Assembly: GCF_026191915.1 (NCBI RefSeq)
Contig: NZ_JAIMBY010000005.1
Location: 1 to 64,000, forward strand
Reading direction: 5' to 3'
Source of the DNA: Acidiphilium sp. PA
GTDB taxonomy: Bacteria; Pseudomonadota; Alphaproteobacteria; Acetobacterales; Acetobacteraceae
Length of the DNA stretch: 64,000 nucleotides
Position numbers and translations under genes: made by a program. Position 1 is the stretch's first letter. Each line of letters starts with the position of its first letter. The notes beneath the pieces are model-generated. The model did not search any database, was not told where the DNA came from, and saw only the letters and a list, made by a program, of their open reading frames with translations. Positions 36,966 to 47,633 of the stretch are shown here, piece by piece.

Positions 36966-39800
36966 CTAAACCGTCGCGCGGTCCCGTGCCGCGTCCTCCG
37001 GACGATCGGCCAGCGAGGCGATCAGCGCACTACGCAGCTGTGCGAGTTTACGTTCGTTCTCCACCTTCAGGCCAAACACGTCCTTGACATAGAAAACGTC
37101 GACCGCGCGAACGCCGTAGGTGGTGATATGGGCCGAGGCGATCTGCAGCCCCTGCCCGCTGATCGCCGCCGTCACATCGTGCAACAGTCCAGGCCGATCG
37201 CGGCCGTTTACCTCGATCACGGTATGACGGTTCGACGCACTGTTATCGACCACAACCCGCGGCGGCACATGAATCGCACGCATCCGTCCGCCGACCACGG
37301 TCCGCCCCGCCTTGCGGATCTCGGCCGAGAGGCGCAACCGACCGGACAGCACCTGTTCGATCAGCGCCGACACGCGCGCCAGCCGATGCGGCGCATCGAG
37401 CGGGCCGCCGCCAGCGTCCTGAATCCAGAACGTATCGAGCGCCATGCCATCGGTCATGGTGTGGATGCGCGCATCGACGATGGAAGCCCCGGCGACCGCG
37501 AGCGCCCCTGCGATGCGGCTGAAGAGTCCCGCATGATCGGCGGTATAGACCACGACCTCGGTTACGGCGCGGGCCGGCAGGGGGATCGTTGCCACCACCA
37601 GCGGCAGGTCGCGAACCCGGGCATCGCGGATCAGGCGGCCATGGCGGGCAATGCTGTCAGGATCAAAACTCAGCCAGTAGCCGGGATAGCCCATGCTCAA
37701 AAACTGCTCGCGATCTGCGCCCGACCAGTCAGCAAGCAACTCACCAACCATCTGCTTGACGCGGGCAACCCGCACGTCCCGCTCGGTGGTGGCCAGCCCG
37801 CCTTCGAGCACTTCGGCGACGCGGGCGTAGATTTCGCGCAGCAAGGTCGCTTTCCAGCCGTTCCACACTTTAGGCGAGACGGCGCGGATATCCGCGCAGG
37901 TCAGGATCAGCAACAGACGAAGACGCTCGGGCGACTGCACGACATCCGCCACATCGAGAATCGTCTTCGGGTCATCGATATCGCGGGAAAACGCGGTCTG
38001 GCTCAGCAACAGATGATGCAGGACCAGCCAGGAGACCATTTCGGTTTCCTCAGGCTCGAGACCGAGCGCCGGGCCGATGCTTAGCGCAAGTTCGGCCCCG
38101 ATTTCAGAATGATCGCCCCCCCTGCCCTTCGCGATATCATGGATCAGCAGCGCGACATACAAAGCCCGGCGAGATTGCAGATGTTGCGCGATGCCGCTGG
38201 CCACCGGCAGCGTTTCCGCCAAATCGCCCCGCTCGACCGCGTTGAGCACGCTGATCGCATGGATCGTATGCATATCGACCGTGTAGACATGATAAGAATC
38301 GAACTGCATCTGGCCGACGATGCGGCGCCAGTCCGGCAGATAGCGCCCCAGAGCACCGGTTTCATTGAGAATGGTCAGCCAGGTCGCACCGTCCGAGGCC
38401 GGTTCGGTCGCGCCACACAGCAGATCAAGAAACAAGGCAGCCGCGGCCGGGTTGCCGCGTAACTCCCCGGTTCGTCGCGCACCACGGATCATCGCACGCA
38501 AAGCCAGCGGGTGCAGCGCCAGCGCGCGGTCGCGCGCAAATCGCAGAATGCGGAACAATTGCAGCGGCTCAGCCATGGGCTCACGGCCCGGCGCGAACAA
38601 AATCTTGCCATCGGCAAGAACAAAACCGGCATTGGCGAGTTCGGCATCAGTCGCCGCCGCAATCGCCGGTGGCCCCAGCGCTGCACGGATAACCGCCGGT
38701 TCCAGCACGCCGGTAACGCGCGCAACCTCGCGAACCACCAGAAAGTAGTGGCGCATGAACCGTTCCACGCCGTCCTGCCGGCCGTGGCGGGTATAGCCCA
38801 TGCGCGCGCCGATCACCGGCTGCAGATCAAAGGTGAGGCGCTCCTCGGCACGGCCCGCAACGTAATGGAGGTGAAACCTGACGGTCCAAAGGTAATCCCA
38901 AGCCCGCTTACAAGCCCGCGCCTCGGTTTCGCTGAGGATGCCGCCGCCGGGCGCCGTCGGGCCGACCAGCTCGGTCATCGCAAAAGTCCCGAAGACGTAG
39001 CGGGCAACCCAGTACAGCGTCTGAAGATCCCGAAGACCGCCCTTGCCTTCCTTGATATTGGGCTCGACCATGAAGGGCGTGTCGCCGAACCGCTTGTGCC
39101 TCGCCGCGCGCTCTTCCTGCTTCGCCGCGATATAACCCGCCGGGCTGCCTTCGGCGCAATCAGCGCGGAAGGCGATCTGAAAATGCGCGAACAAGGCGCG
39201 GTCGCCGGCGATGCAACGGGCATCGAGCAACGAGGTGCGGATCGTGATATCGCCTTGCGCCTCGGTCAGGCAATCGGCGGTGGAGCGTGTGGCGTGGCCG
39301 ACCTTGAGACCCAGATCCCATAGAAAATACAGGATGAACTCAACCGCGCGCTCGACCCGCGCCGAAGGCTCATGGTCAGTCAGGAACAGCAGATCGATAT
39401 CGCTGAACGGCGCAAGCGTGGCACGCCCATAGCCGCCGGTCGCCGCGATGGCGAGCCGGTCGTCCGGCTCGATCGGCAACAAGGTCAGCGCATAGCCGAT
39501 CAGCGCCGCGATCAATTCGTCCATCAACCCCGATAGCAACCTTGCCGCAACAAGCCCGCCGAGATCACCACGTTCGAACCGGGTCTGCACATGGGCCTGC
39601 AACCGCCCAAGTTGTCGACGAAACAAACCAAGCGCCGCATCACGCGGCAACATGGCCCCCTTCGGGATCAGCGATTGGAGGGTAGCAGCGATCTCGGGCC
39701 GGTCGGCCGGCGCCTCATCCCGCGCAGCGTTACTGGTGTCGCTTTGGGAGTGCGGCAGTCCACCCGAGGCGAAGCGGGGCTGGTTGGTAAGATCTGACAT
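36966..39800 (-). CDS. glnD: PII uridylyltransferase/uridylyl-removing enzyme
   Basis: A 944-residue bifunctional nitrogen sensor that uridylylates PII proteins under nitrogen limitation and removes UMP when glutamine is high. The nucleotidyltransferase motif G-G-Y-G-R-x6-S-D-I-D lies near residue 125. The central HD domain has L-L-I-H-D-I-A-K-G-R-G-G-D-H, and two C-terminal ACT domains sense glutamine. The start at 39800 lies one base beyond the mutS stop; an in-frame ATG three codons earlier (39809) overlaps mutS and is equally possible. The pair mutS-glnD is common in Rhodospirillales. Confidence 0.95.
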   Translation of the reverse strand: MSDLTNQPRFASGGLPHSQSDTSNAARDEAPADRPEIAATLQSLIPKGAMLPRDAALGLFRRQLGRLQAHVQTRFERGDLGGLVAARLLSGLMDELIAALIGYALTLLPIEPDDRLAIAATGGYGRATLAPFSDIDLLFLTDHEPSARVERAVEFILYFLWDLGLKVGHATRSTADCLTEAQGDITIRTSLLDARCIAGDRALFAHFQIAFRADCAEGSPAGYIAAKQEERAARHKRFGDTPFMVEPNIKEGKGGLRDLQTLYWVARYVFGTFAMTELVGPTAPGGGILSETEARACKRAWDYLWTVRFHLHYVAGRAEERLTFDLQPVIGARMGYTRHGRQDGVERFMRHYFLVVREVARVTGVLEPAVIRAALGPPAIAAATDAELANAGFVLADGKILFAPGREPMAEPLQLFRILRFARDRALALHPLALRAMIRGARRTGELRGNPAAAALFLDLLCGATEPASDGATWLTILNETGALGRYLPDWRRIVGQMQFDSYHVYTVDMHTIHAISVLNAVERGDLAETLPVASGIAQHLQSRRALYVALLIHDIAKGRGGDHSEIGAELALSIGPALGLEPEETEMVSWLVLHHLLLSQTAFSRDIDDPKTILDVADVVQSPERLRLLLILTCADIRAVSPKVWNGWKATLLREIYARVAEVLEGGLATTERDVRVARVKQMVGELLADWSGADREQFLSMGYPGYWLSFDPDSIARHGRLIRDARVRDLPLVVATIPLPARAVTEVVVYTADHAGLFSRIAGALAVAGASIVDARIHTMTDGMALDTFWIQDAGGGPLDAPHRLARVSALIEQVLSGRLRLSAEIRKAGRTVVGGRMRAIHVPPRVVVDNSASNRHTVIEVNGRDRPGLLHDVTAAISGQGLQIASAHITTYGVRAVDVFYVKDVFGLKVENERKLAQLRSALIASLADRPEDAARDRATV

Positions 39801-39801
39801 G

Positions 39802-42456
39802 CTATCCATTCTCTACCGCGCCTTGTACGCCCTCGCCAAGAAACTTTCGTCGCCACGCATAAATCAGATCGAGCGCCTCTCGCGGGGTCAGGTGATCGGG
39901 CGCCGCGGCGGCCAGCGCGTCACGCCAGACCGAAGCTTCGTCGACCGGAACCGAAGGCGTCGGTTCGAGCCCCGCGAACAGCGGCAGCGCCTGATCGCCA
40001 GCACGCGAGCGTTCCGCCGCGCGCAGGAGCATGTCAGCCCGCCGCACCACCCCATCCGGCACACCGGCGAGCTTCGCGACATGCACGCCCCAGCTGCGCT
40101 CCGCCGCACCCTCGATCACCTCGTGCAAAAACACCACCTCGCCGCGCCATGATTTCACCCGCATCGTGCAGGGGCGCAGCCGTGGCAGCGCCGCACCAAG
40201 CTGTACCAGATCATGAAAATGTGTCGCGAAAATGGTTCGGCACCGGATCTGGCCGTGCAATGCTTCCAACACAGCCTGCGCGATCGCAAGTCCATCGCGG
40301 GTGCCGGTGCCGCGACCGATTTCATCGATGATGACAAAGCTGCGCGGCCCGGCCTGATGTAAAATGGCGGCGGTTTCGATCATCTCGACCATGAAGGTCG
40401 AGCGTCCGGCCGCCAGATCATCCGCCGCGCCGACGCGCGAGAACAAGCGATCGACCAGCCCGACCCGCGCCGTGGCCGCCGGCACCGGCAGTCCGGCCTG
40501 CGCAAGCACGATCATCAGCGCATTCTGGCGCAGAAAGGTCGATTTCCCGGCCATATTGGGGCCGGTGAGCAGCATCAGCCGGCGATCGGGTGACAGATCC
40601 GCATCGTTGGCGATGTACCGCGCCCCGGGCGGCAGCGCCGCCTCGACCACCGGATGGCGACCGGCCTCGACCGTGAAATCATTGTCCATGGTCAGGCTCG
40701 GCGCGACCCAGCGGCCGGATTGTGCAAGGCTCGCAGCCGATTGCAGCGCATCGAGACGCGCCAACGCGGCGGCGCAGCCAGCCAGGGCCTCTTGCTGCGC
40801 GATCACCTGGCGCAGCAGATAATCGAGGATCAACGCCTCGCGTGCCGCCGCCCGATCATGCGCCTCCGCGATCCGACGATCGAGGTCGGAGAGCTCAGGT
40901 TGGGTAAATCGCGCTGCCGCGGCCAACCCCTGGCGCAGCACCAGTTCGGGGAAGGCACGCAGCGCTTCGACCGCGCCCGATGGCACCTCGATCACGTAGC
41001 CGAGTTGATGATGGTGCCGCACCTTAAGGCTGGCGACGCCGTACCGCGTCGCGAGGTCGGTCTGCAGGGCCGCAATCACCTGCCGGGTATCGTCGCGCAG
41101 GCGGCGCTCGGCATCGAGTTCGCCGTCAAAGCCGGTGACGATCGACGGCGCCTCGCCCACACGTTGCGGCGGAGCCTCCACCAGGGCGCGTCGCAACAAT
41201 TGTGCCAGATCGGCCGATGGATCGAGGGCCAACGCATCAGCCGCGAGCGGATGCCCGGCGTCCCGACAGGCCGAAGGCAAAGCCGCCCGCAAGGTCTCTG
41301 CCGCCGCAATCGCGTCGCGCACCTGCGCCAGGTCGCGCGGCGCGAGCCGGCCGGATCTGCCGGCGGCCAGGCTCAGCCGCGCCAGGGCGCGAGCCAGATC
41401 GGGCACGCCGCGCAGTGCGGTGCGGATCGCCCTCACGCCATCTGGCATCACCAGCAGGCTCTGCCAGCCAGCTTGCCGCGCGCGCAAGGGTTCGAGCGCA
41501 TCGAGCGGTCCGGCGATCCACTGCGCCAGGTGCCGCGCACCGGCCGCGCTGACGGTGCGCCGAATCGCGCCGAACAGGCTGCCCATCTCGCTGCCGTCGC
41601 GGGTGCGCAACAGATCGAGGCTGGCGCGCGTCGCTGCGTCCATCACCAGCAGCCCCGTTTCGCTCTGGCGGACCGGGCGCCCGATTCGCGGCAGGCTGCC
41701 GCCCTGGCTGCGCTCGACATAGCGCAGCGCCGCCGCCGCCGCCTGCGCCTCGAGCGCCGAGAACGCCCCGAACGCGTCCAGCGACGCCACGCCGAACACC
41801 CGCGCGAGGTGCCGGCGTGCCGCATCCGGCGCGGGCACATCCTCGGCCTCGGCCCGCCGCGCGGCCAGCGCACCCAGACCACCTGACTCCGCGCTCAAAA
41901 TCTCGGCGGGGTCGAGCCGCGCCAGCAGCGCCGGTAATTCATCGCGCTCGATCAGCGCGGTTTCGAATGACGCCGTCGAAACGTCGATCCACGCGACGCC
42001 GATCTGTCTGGCATCGTGCGCGAGCGAGACCAGCAGGCTGGACCGGCCGGAATCGAGCAACGCCTCCTCGGTGATGGTCCCGGGCGTGATCAGCCGGACC
42101 ACCGCGCGCTCGATCAGCGCCTTGCCACCGGATAATTTCGCCGCCCGCGCACGGGCCGCCGCCGGTGCCTCGATCTGCTCGGCAATCGCCACCCGAAAAC
42201 CGCGCCGGACCAAACGGGCGAGATAGACATCGCGTTGCGAAGCCGGCACGCCGCACATCGGGATCGGCTCACCTTGATGGGTGCCGCGCGCGGTGAGTGC
42301 AATATCGAGCGCCGCGGATGCCGCTGCGGCATCGTCGAAGAACAATTCGTAAAAATCGCCCATCCGGAAAAAAATCAGCGCGTCCGGGTATTCGGCCTTC
42401 GCCGCGAACCATTGCGCCATGGCGGGGGTTGCGCCCGCGGCGCGATCGACATCCAT
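39802..42456 (-). CDS. mutS: DNA mismatch repair protein MutS
   Basis: An 884-residue mismatch-recognition ATPase. The mismatch-binding domain I has the F-F-R-M-G-D-F-Y-E-L-F-F motif with the Phe-x-Glu that stacks on mispaired bases (FYE). The C-terminal ATPase has Walker A G-P-N-M-A-G-K-S-T-F and Walker B I-I-D-E-I-G-R-G-T. The start M-D-V-D-R-A at 42456 fits; the longer frame would overlap the divergent promoter. It is divergent from the YfhO-like gene. Confidence 0.96.
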   Translation of the reverse strand: MDVDRAAGATPAMAQWFAAKAEYPDALIFFRMGDFYELFFDDAAAASAALDIALTARGTHQGEPIPMCGVPASQRDVYLARLVRRGFRVAIAEQIEAPAAARARAAKLSGGKALIERAVVRLITPGTITEEALLDSGRSSLLVSLAHDARQIGVAWIDVSTASFETALIERDELPALLARLDPAEILSAESGGLGALAARRAEAEDVPAPDAARRHLARVFGVASLDAFGAFSALEAQAAAAALRYVERSQGGSLPRIGRPVRQSETGLLVMDAATRASLDLLRTRDGSEMGSLFGAIRRTVSAAGARHLAQWIAGPLDALEPLRARQAGWQSLLVMPDGVRAIRTALRGVPDLARALARLSLAAGRSGRLAPRDLAQVRDAIAAAETLRAALPSACRDAGHPLAADALALDPSADLAQLLRRALVEAPPQRVGEAPSIVTGFDGELDAERRLRDDTRQVIAALQTDLATRYGVASLKVRHHHQLGYVIEVPSGAVEALRAFPELVLRQGLAAAARFTQPELSDLDRRIAEAHDRAAAREALILDYLLRQVIAQQEALAGCAAALARLDALQSAASLAQSGRWVAPSLTMDNDFTVEAGRHPVVEAALPPGARYIANDADLSPDRRLMLLTGPNMAGKSTFLRQNALMIVLAQAGLPVPAATARVGLVDRLFSRVGAADDLAAGRSTFMVEMIETAAILHQAGPRSFVIIDEIGRGTGTRDGLAIAQAVLEALHGQIRCRTIFATHFHDLVQLGAALPRLRPCTMRVKSWRGEVVFLHEVIEGAAERSWGVHVAKLAGVPDGVVRRADMLLRAAERSRAGDQALPLFAGLEPTPSVPVDEASVWRDALAAAAPDHLTPREALDLIYAWRRKFLGEGVQGAVENG

Positions 42457-42517
42457 CCTGCCAGTGTAATCCACCCGCCGCGGCGTGCGAAGCGCTGATT
42501 GCTGGCATGGTTCCGAG

Positions 42518-45292
42518 ATGTTAACCGAGCCGGGCATGATCTCGCCGCAGCGCGCTCTCAAAAACCGTCACTCACTGCCGATCCTGGCGTTGATCGCCCT
42601 GCCCTTCGCTGCCCATGCGCTGATGCTGCTCGGCATCGCGCATGGCAATCCCGCGCTGTTTGTCGAGTTCCTGACCCGCGGATTGGTCGGCGGCTGGCTG
42701 CCGGGCGCGCCGGGCTGGCGCGACCCCACGATCGGCTTGATCACGCAGCCACTTGGGTTCCTCAGCGCCCGCGACTGGTTGCACGGCATTGTGCCCTGGT
42801 GGAACCCCTATTCGGGCGTTGGGATGCCGCTGGCGGCAGAAATGCAGACGATGTCGTTCTTTCTGCCCTTCGTACTGCTGCTGAAGTTCTGGCGCGGCTG
42901 GCTCGCGCTGCTGATCCTGCTGCAAATCCTGTGCGGGCTGTTCACTTATGCCTTGCTGATCGAATTGCGGCTGACTCGGCTCGCCGCGTTCCTGGGCAGC
43001 CTGTTCTATGCCCTGTCGGCGACATTCTTTCTCGTACCGCACGTGATGGGTCCGCTGCCGTTCGCACCGCTGCTGCTGCTTGGCATCGAGCGGGCGCAGC
43101 GTGCCGCACGCGACGGGCATGCCCTCGGCTGGGGCCTGATTCCACTTGCACTCGCCTACTCGATTTACGGTGGCTACCCGGAAGTCGCGTATGCCGATGG
43201 TACGCTTGCAGCAGTGTGGACGATCTGGCGGTTCGCCACGCTCGGTGCTGCGCGCGCGCGGTTCGCCGGCAAGGTTGCGCTCGGCGGCGGGATCGGGCTG
43301 GCGCTCACCCTGCCCTTGGTGGTGCCTTTCTTTCAATATGTGCGCCTGTCGTATCTGGGCCAGCATGCCGATTTATACAGCTGGCTCTGGCTGCTGCCGC
43401 CGGGCGCGCCGCTGCAATTGTTTCCTTTCATCTACGGGCCGGTGGGCGCACTGACACCGCCGGGCGTCTCGCCGGTCCTGTCTAATTTGATCACGGCGAG
43501 CTGGAATCAGCTGGGCGGCTGGTTCGGTCCGTTGGCAAGCTGTATGGCGCTGGTCGCCATCGTGCGCCCCGGTCATCGCCGAGGGCTGGTGCGTCTGCTC
43601 GCTGGCTATATCCTGATCTGGCAACTGCGGATCTGGGGGTTTCCGCCGGCGGTCTGGCTGATCGATCAGATCCCGTTGATGGGCCAGACCAATGCCGTCC
43701 GGTTCTGCGGCCCAGCGATGGAACTCGCCTGTTTCACCCTGCTCGCGATCACGGTCGATATCTGGCAGACCCGCGGTGCGATGGATCGGCGCGCGATCCG
43801 ACGCCTGATCGCACTCAGCCTCGCGATCGTGGTGATCGCGGTGGTGCCCGCCTTGCGCAGTCTGGACGCCTGGTTTGCCCCGGGCACGGCCATGCCCGCC
43901 TTCGCGATCGGGGCCACCGGCGCTGAGCTGATCCTCGCGATCGGCGCGGGCTTCATGCTGACCCGCCGCCCGAGCCGGGTCGCGGCGCTGATGCTCGCTG
44001 CGATCATCGGCACCGACGGTTTCGCAACGGCCGGCCTAAGCCAGTTCGCCGCGCCGATCCACGGCACGATCGACCAGACCGGCGTCGCCTATTTGCAGCG
44101 TCATCTTGGGCTCGCACGGTTTTACTCGCTGCAACCGTTCGGTCCGAACTACCCAGCGGCCTACGGGCTCGCCGCGATCGATGAGAACGAGCTGCCCGTA
44201 CCGGCTGCCTGGAACGACTATATCCACCGCCATCTCGACCCTTATGCCGATGTGGTGATGTTCACCGGCTCACAGGCGCGCAGCATCGGCTGTGTGCTGC
44301 TGCCGCGCGCCGCCGCCGCCCTGCAAAACGGGGTGTTCATCCGGCCGCAGCGCTCGGTCGTGCCGCCGGATCAGAGTGCCGAACTGCGGCGGCATCTGGC
44401 CTCATATCAGGCGATCGGGGTCAAATACGTGCTCACACCGCCCTCCCAGGATCCGTTCATCGCGCAGGCACGCCTGCCCCTCACGACGGTCGGCCAGATA
44501 CCGTTCCCCCTTGCGGCCGGCGGGGTGCTCGATGGCGCCATCCCGGCAGGGACCGTCGCCATGCGCCAGATCAATCGGGTGGATGTCCTGATCGGCACCT
44601 ATCAGGGCGCTGCCCGCGGGGTGCTGCGGCTGAAACTCTGCGCCGGCAAAGTCTGCGCGACAGGCCATGCCCCTCTGGCAACGGCGCGGGATAACCACTA
44701 CCTGCCAATCCCGCTCGATCGGCCACTCTCCGTACCGCGTACCACGCCGCTGACATACCATTTCACCCATGCAAGCGGATCGGCCGTCGCCGTCTGGCTG
44801 GGAGCGTTCCGGATCAGCGCGCCACCCGCGCTCGCGCTCCGCGGCATTACGCCACCCCACGCGCCACTGCTTCGCCTGGTGATGGAACCGCCCGACCGCC
44901 CACCCTTGGTCTTCCACAACCGGGTGATGCGCGTCTACCGCCTCCCTCATCCTCAGCCCTTGTTCGCCGCCAGCCCCGCCTGTCACCTTACACCGCTCGG
45001 GATCGATGTTGTCGATACCAATTGCAGCACGCCATCGCGGCTGGTCTGGCTGGAGGCTTCCTATCCCGGCTGGCACGCCCGCGTTGACCGCCGCGCCGTA
45101 CCGATCACGCCTGCAAAGACGATCTTTCAATCAATCAGCTTGCCCGCCGGCTCAAACCGCGTGCGTTTTTTCTACCGCCCCCCCTTCATTCGAATGAGCT
45201 GTGCTGCGGCATTGGCTGCTGCGGTCGCCTGGCTTGCGTTGCTTGCCGCACAGCAGGTCCGGGTACGGCGCAACCCACACTCAGACCAGTAA
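42518..45292 (+). CDS. YfhO-like multi-TM membrane protein
   Basis: A protein of about 924 residues with roughly 11-12 TM helices in the first ~500 residues and a large, probably extracytoplasmic, C-terminal domain ending in one or two TM helices and a basic tail. The layout (W-W-N-P-Y-S-G-V-G-M-P loop after TM1, then many TM helices) resembles the YfhO family, related to C-fold glycosyltransferases that decorate teichoic or surface polymers; sugar-transfer activity is inference. Start codons at 42485 (GTG), 42518 and 42536 are all possible; no strong ribosome-binding site decides. Its last 107 bases overlap, tail to tail, the end of the GGDEF-EAL gene. Confidence 0.75.
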   Translation: MLTEPGMISPQRALKNRHSLPILALIALPFAAHALMLLGIAHGNPALFVEFLTRGLVGGWLPGAPGWRDPTIGLITQPLGFLSARDWLHGIVPWWNPYSGVGMPLAAEMQTMSFFLPFVLLLKFWRGWLALLILLQILCGLFTYALLIELRLTRLAAFLGSLFYALSATFFLVPHVMGPLPFAPLLLLGIERAQRAARDGHALGWGLIPLALAYSIYGGYPEVAYADGTLAAVWTIWRFATLGAARARFAGKVALGGGIGLALTLPLVVPFFQYVRLSYLGQHADLYSWLWLLPPGAPLQLFPFIYGPVGALTPPGVSPVLSNLITASWNQLGGWFGPLASCMALVAIVRPGHRRGLVRLLAGYILIWQLRIWGFPPAVWLIDQIPLMGQTNAVRFCGPAMELACFTLLAITVDIWQTRGAMDRRAIRRLIALSLAIVVIAVVPALRSLDAWFAPGTAMPAFAIGATGAELILAIGAGFMLTRRPSRVAALMLAAIIGTDGFATAGLSQFAAPIHGTIDQTGVAYLQRHLGLARFYSLQPFGPNYPAAYGLAAIDENELPVPAAWNDYIHRHLDPYADVVMFTGSQARSIGCVLLPRAAAALQNGVFIRPQRSVVPPDQSAELRRHLASYQAIGVKYVLTPPSQDPFIAQARLPLTTVGQIPFPLAAGGVLDGAIPAGTVAMRQINRVDVLIGTYQGAARGVLRLKLCAGKVCATGHAPLATARDNHYLPIPLDRPLSVPRTTPLTYHFTHASGSAVAVWLGAFRISAPPALALRGITPPHAPLLRLVMEPPDRPPLVFHNRVMRVYRLPHPQPLFAASPACHLTPLGIDVVDTNCSTPSRLVWLEASYPGWHARVDRRAVPITPAKTIFQSISLPAGSNRVRFFYRPPFIRMSCAAALAAAVAWLALLAAQQVRVRRNPHSDQ

Positions 45293-47633
45293 TCGTCTGT
45301 CCTGACTTGAACAACTGCAACACTTCTGCCTTGCGAACAGGGGGTGAATAGAGAAACCCCTGAATGTCGTCGCACTGATACCGCGTCAGGATGTCTGCCT
45401 GCCGCTCGGTTTCCACGCCTTCGGCGGTCACGCGCAAACCCATGGTCTGACTGAGGTCAATTATCGCCTTCACGATCGGTGCATCGGCAGCATTGTTTTC
45501 CAGATCATTGATAAAACTGCGATCAATCTTCAACCGGTCGAACGGAAAGCGTGACAGCGTCGCGAGTGAGGAGTAGCCCGTGCCGAAATCATCGATCGCG
45601 ATACGACAGCCAAGCGCACGCAGGCGATGCAGATTATCAATCGTCCGGCCTTCGGTCTCAAGCACGGCCGTCTCGGTGACTTCGAATTCTATCCGATCAG
45701 GCGCCACGCCCGCGTGGCGAATGATTTCGGACACCTGATCAACCAGCCAGGCCTCACGCAGATGCAACGGTGACAGATTGACGGCAACCGCCACGAAACT
45801 TGGTAGCTGTGCGACCAACGCTGCGGCCTCCGACAGAACGAACGCAGTGATCGCGCCGATCAGCCCGCTACGTTCAGCGATCTCGATGAAATCACCCGGA
45901 GAAATGATGTCCCGATCGGGGTGCTTCCACCGCACCAGGGCCTCGAGGCCAACGACCGACCGCGTGGCCAGCTCGATCACAGGTTGGAATTCCACGAAAA
46001 GCTGATCATTTCGCAGCGCACTCTTGATGTCTCGCTGCAGACCTCGGCGGTCCTGCAGTTGACGATCCATGGTAGGGTCAAATAATCGCCACGTGCCACG
46101 GCCGGCATCTTTCGCACGGTACAGAGCAAGATCCGCGTTACGATAAAGAGTTTCCGGCGTTTTGCCATCGCGCGGCGCCAGCGCAATTCCAATCGTCACG
46201 CCAATCTCAACGGTCACTCCATCAAATTTATAGGGCCGCGACACACGATCAATAATCCTGTCCGCGATCGCCGTCGCCTCGAACTCGTCATCCGATGGCA
46301 GCACGATCGAAAATTCATCGCCGCCGAGCCTCGCTGCAACATCACGATCGCGGATCGCGCCACGGATTCGATGCGCAACAGCGCGGAGCACGGAATCGCC
46401 CAACCCGTGACCATAACTATCATTGACCGCCTTGAACTGGTCCAGATCAAGGCATAGCAAGGCAGCGCTCGGCTGGGCACTCTCAGATAACAGCAGAGTC
46501 AAGACGTTGTTGAATTCTGTGCGGTTGGCCAGATCCGTCAAACTGTCGTGCCGCGCGAGATACGCGATCCGTTCGCGTGAACGATGAACGGCGGTCACAT
46601 CAGAGCCGACGCCACGGTAACCTATGAATCGACCACTGGAATCTTGAACTGGCTTGCCGGTCATCGACCACCACCGGCGTTCACCGCCCATATTGACGGG
46701 CATGACCATATCGCGAAACGGTTTGCGCGCGATCATCCGCCGACGCAGTGGCTCAAACACGTCACCTTCCGCGGGACGAACCCTCCTTAGAGTGTGATCG
46801 CCGCCGGCCATAAAGGCCAGGAGATCACCTTGAATGGCCGATGGGGGCTGGCGCGCGACTTCAGCAAAGCGCGGCGAGACATGTTTGATTTCGCCTTCGG
46901 TGTTGGTTTCCCAAAGCCAGTCGCTGGCATTTTCCTCGAAATCGCGCAGCAGGATGCGAATCGTCTCGCCTGTTTTTGCCAGATTGATCTCGTTGACGCT
47001 GCGCTCGAGCATTTTTCGATTTAAAAACACCATCGTGAAAAACACGAGCGCGGTATAGCCCGACAGCGAAATAACGAAGGCCGGGCTTTGCATATGTCCG
47101 GAGACATCGATTGCACAGAACGACCCCAACGTCAGAGGTAACCAGAACACCAGTGTAGACGACAATGGTCCTGACGAAATTGTCGTTGATATCAGACCAA
47201 TTATAATACTCAAAATCAGAGCCTGTTGGGTCGCTGCCGAAGTCTTTATAATTGACACTAAGTAAAGTGACCAGAAGCTGCCCAGCATGAATATTAAAAA
47301 ATTAAAAAATAATTTCATTTTGATAAAGTTTTTGTCAGTATTGACGTATCGATTCCAAAAAATAGTTGTCAAAAACAATATAAAATAATTTGATATAAGG
47401 CCAATAAAATAGAAAGTTGTAAACTTTAATTGCCCTTGGTTATTGAATTCGACTTCAATAGCCGTAGCGACCGTCGCGCCTAGCGCACATGCCCCCCGCG
47501 TCAGACGGATCCGAACAGCAAAATTTTCTCGAGAAATTTGTAATCTTAGCTCAGGCGGGACAACGTCCAAAGAAAAAATTTTGGCGATAAATTGTCTGCT
47601 CAAAACTACAAAAATATATAATAATTTAGGCAA
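45186..47633 (-). CDS. Membrane PAS-GGDEF-EAL c-di-GMP enzyme
   Basis: An 815-residue protein. Residues ~70-205 contain about five TM segments, followed by a PAS-like domain (~228-345). The diguanylate cyclase domain has an intact G-G-D-E-F (437-441) and an R-x-x-D inhibitory site five residues before it (428-431). The phosphodiesterase domain has an intact E-A-L (564-566), D-D-F-G-T-G, K-I-D-R-S-F and A-E-G-V-E-T-E, so both activities look possible. The first ~200 codons are visibly AT-rich compared with the enzymatic half, as if a sensor from other DNA was joined to it. The C-terminal ~35 residues lie beyond the EAL domain and overlap the YfhO-like gene. It is divergent from the FeeM-like gene. 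Confidence 0.9.
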   Translation of the reverse strand: MPKLLYIFVVLSRQFIAKIFSLDVVPPELRLQISRENFAVRIRLTRGACALGATVATAIEVEFNNQGQLKFTTFYFIGLISNYFILFLTTIFWNRYVNTDKNFIKMKLFFNFLIFMLGSFWSLYLVSIIKTSAATQQALILSIIIGLISTTISSGPLSSTLVFWLPLTLGSFCAIDVSGHMQSPAFVISLSGYTALVFFTMVFLNRKMLERSVNEINLAKTGETIRILLRDFEENASDWLWETNTEGEIKHVSPRFAEVARQPPSAIQGDLLAFMAGGDHTLRRVRPAEGDVFEPLRRRMIARKPFRDMVMPVNMGGERRWWSMTGKPVQDSSGRFIGYRGVGSDVTAVHRSRERIAYLARHDSLTDLANRTEFNNVLTLLLSESAQPSAALLCLDLDQFKAVNDSYGHGLGDSVLRAVAHRIRGAIRDRDVAARLGGDEFSIVLPSDDEFEATAIADRIIDRVSRPYKFDGVTVEIGVTIGIALAPRDGKTPETLYRNADLALYRAKDAGRGTWRLFDPTMDRQLQDRRGLQRDIKSALRNDQLFVEFQPVIELATRSVVGLEALVRWKHPDRDIISPGDFIEIAERSGLIGAITAFVLSEAAALVAQLPSFVAVAVNLSPLHLREAWLVDQVSEIIRHAGVAPDRIEFEVTETAVLETEGRTIDNLHRLRALGCRIAIDDFGTGYSSLATLSRFPFDRLKIDRSFINDLENNAADAPIVKAIIDLSQTMGLRVTAEGVETERQADILTRYQCDDIQGFLYSPPVRKAEVLQLFKSGQTITGLSVGCAVPGPAVRQATQARRPQQPMPQHSSFE

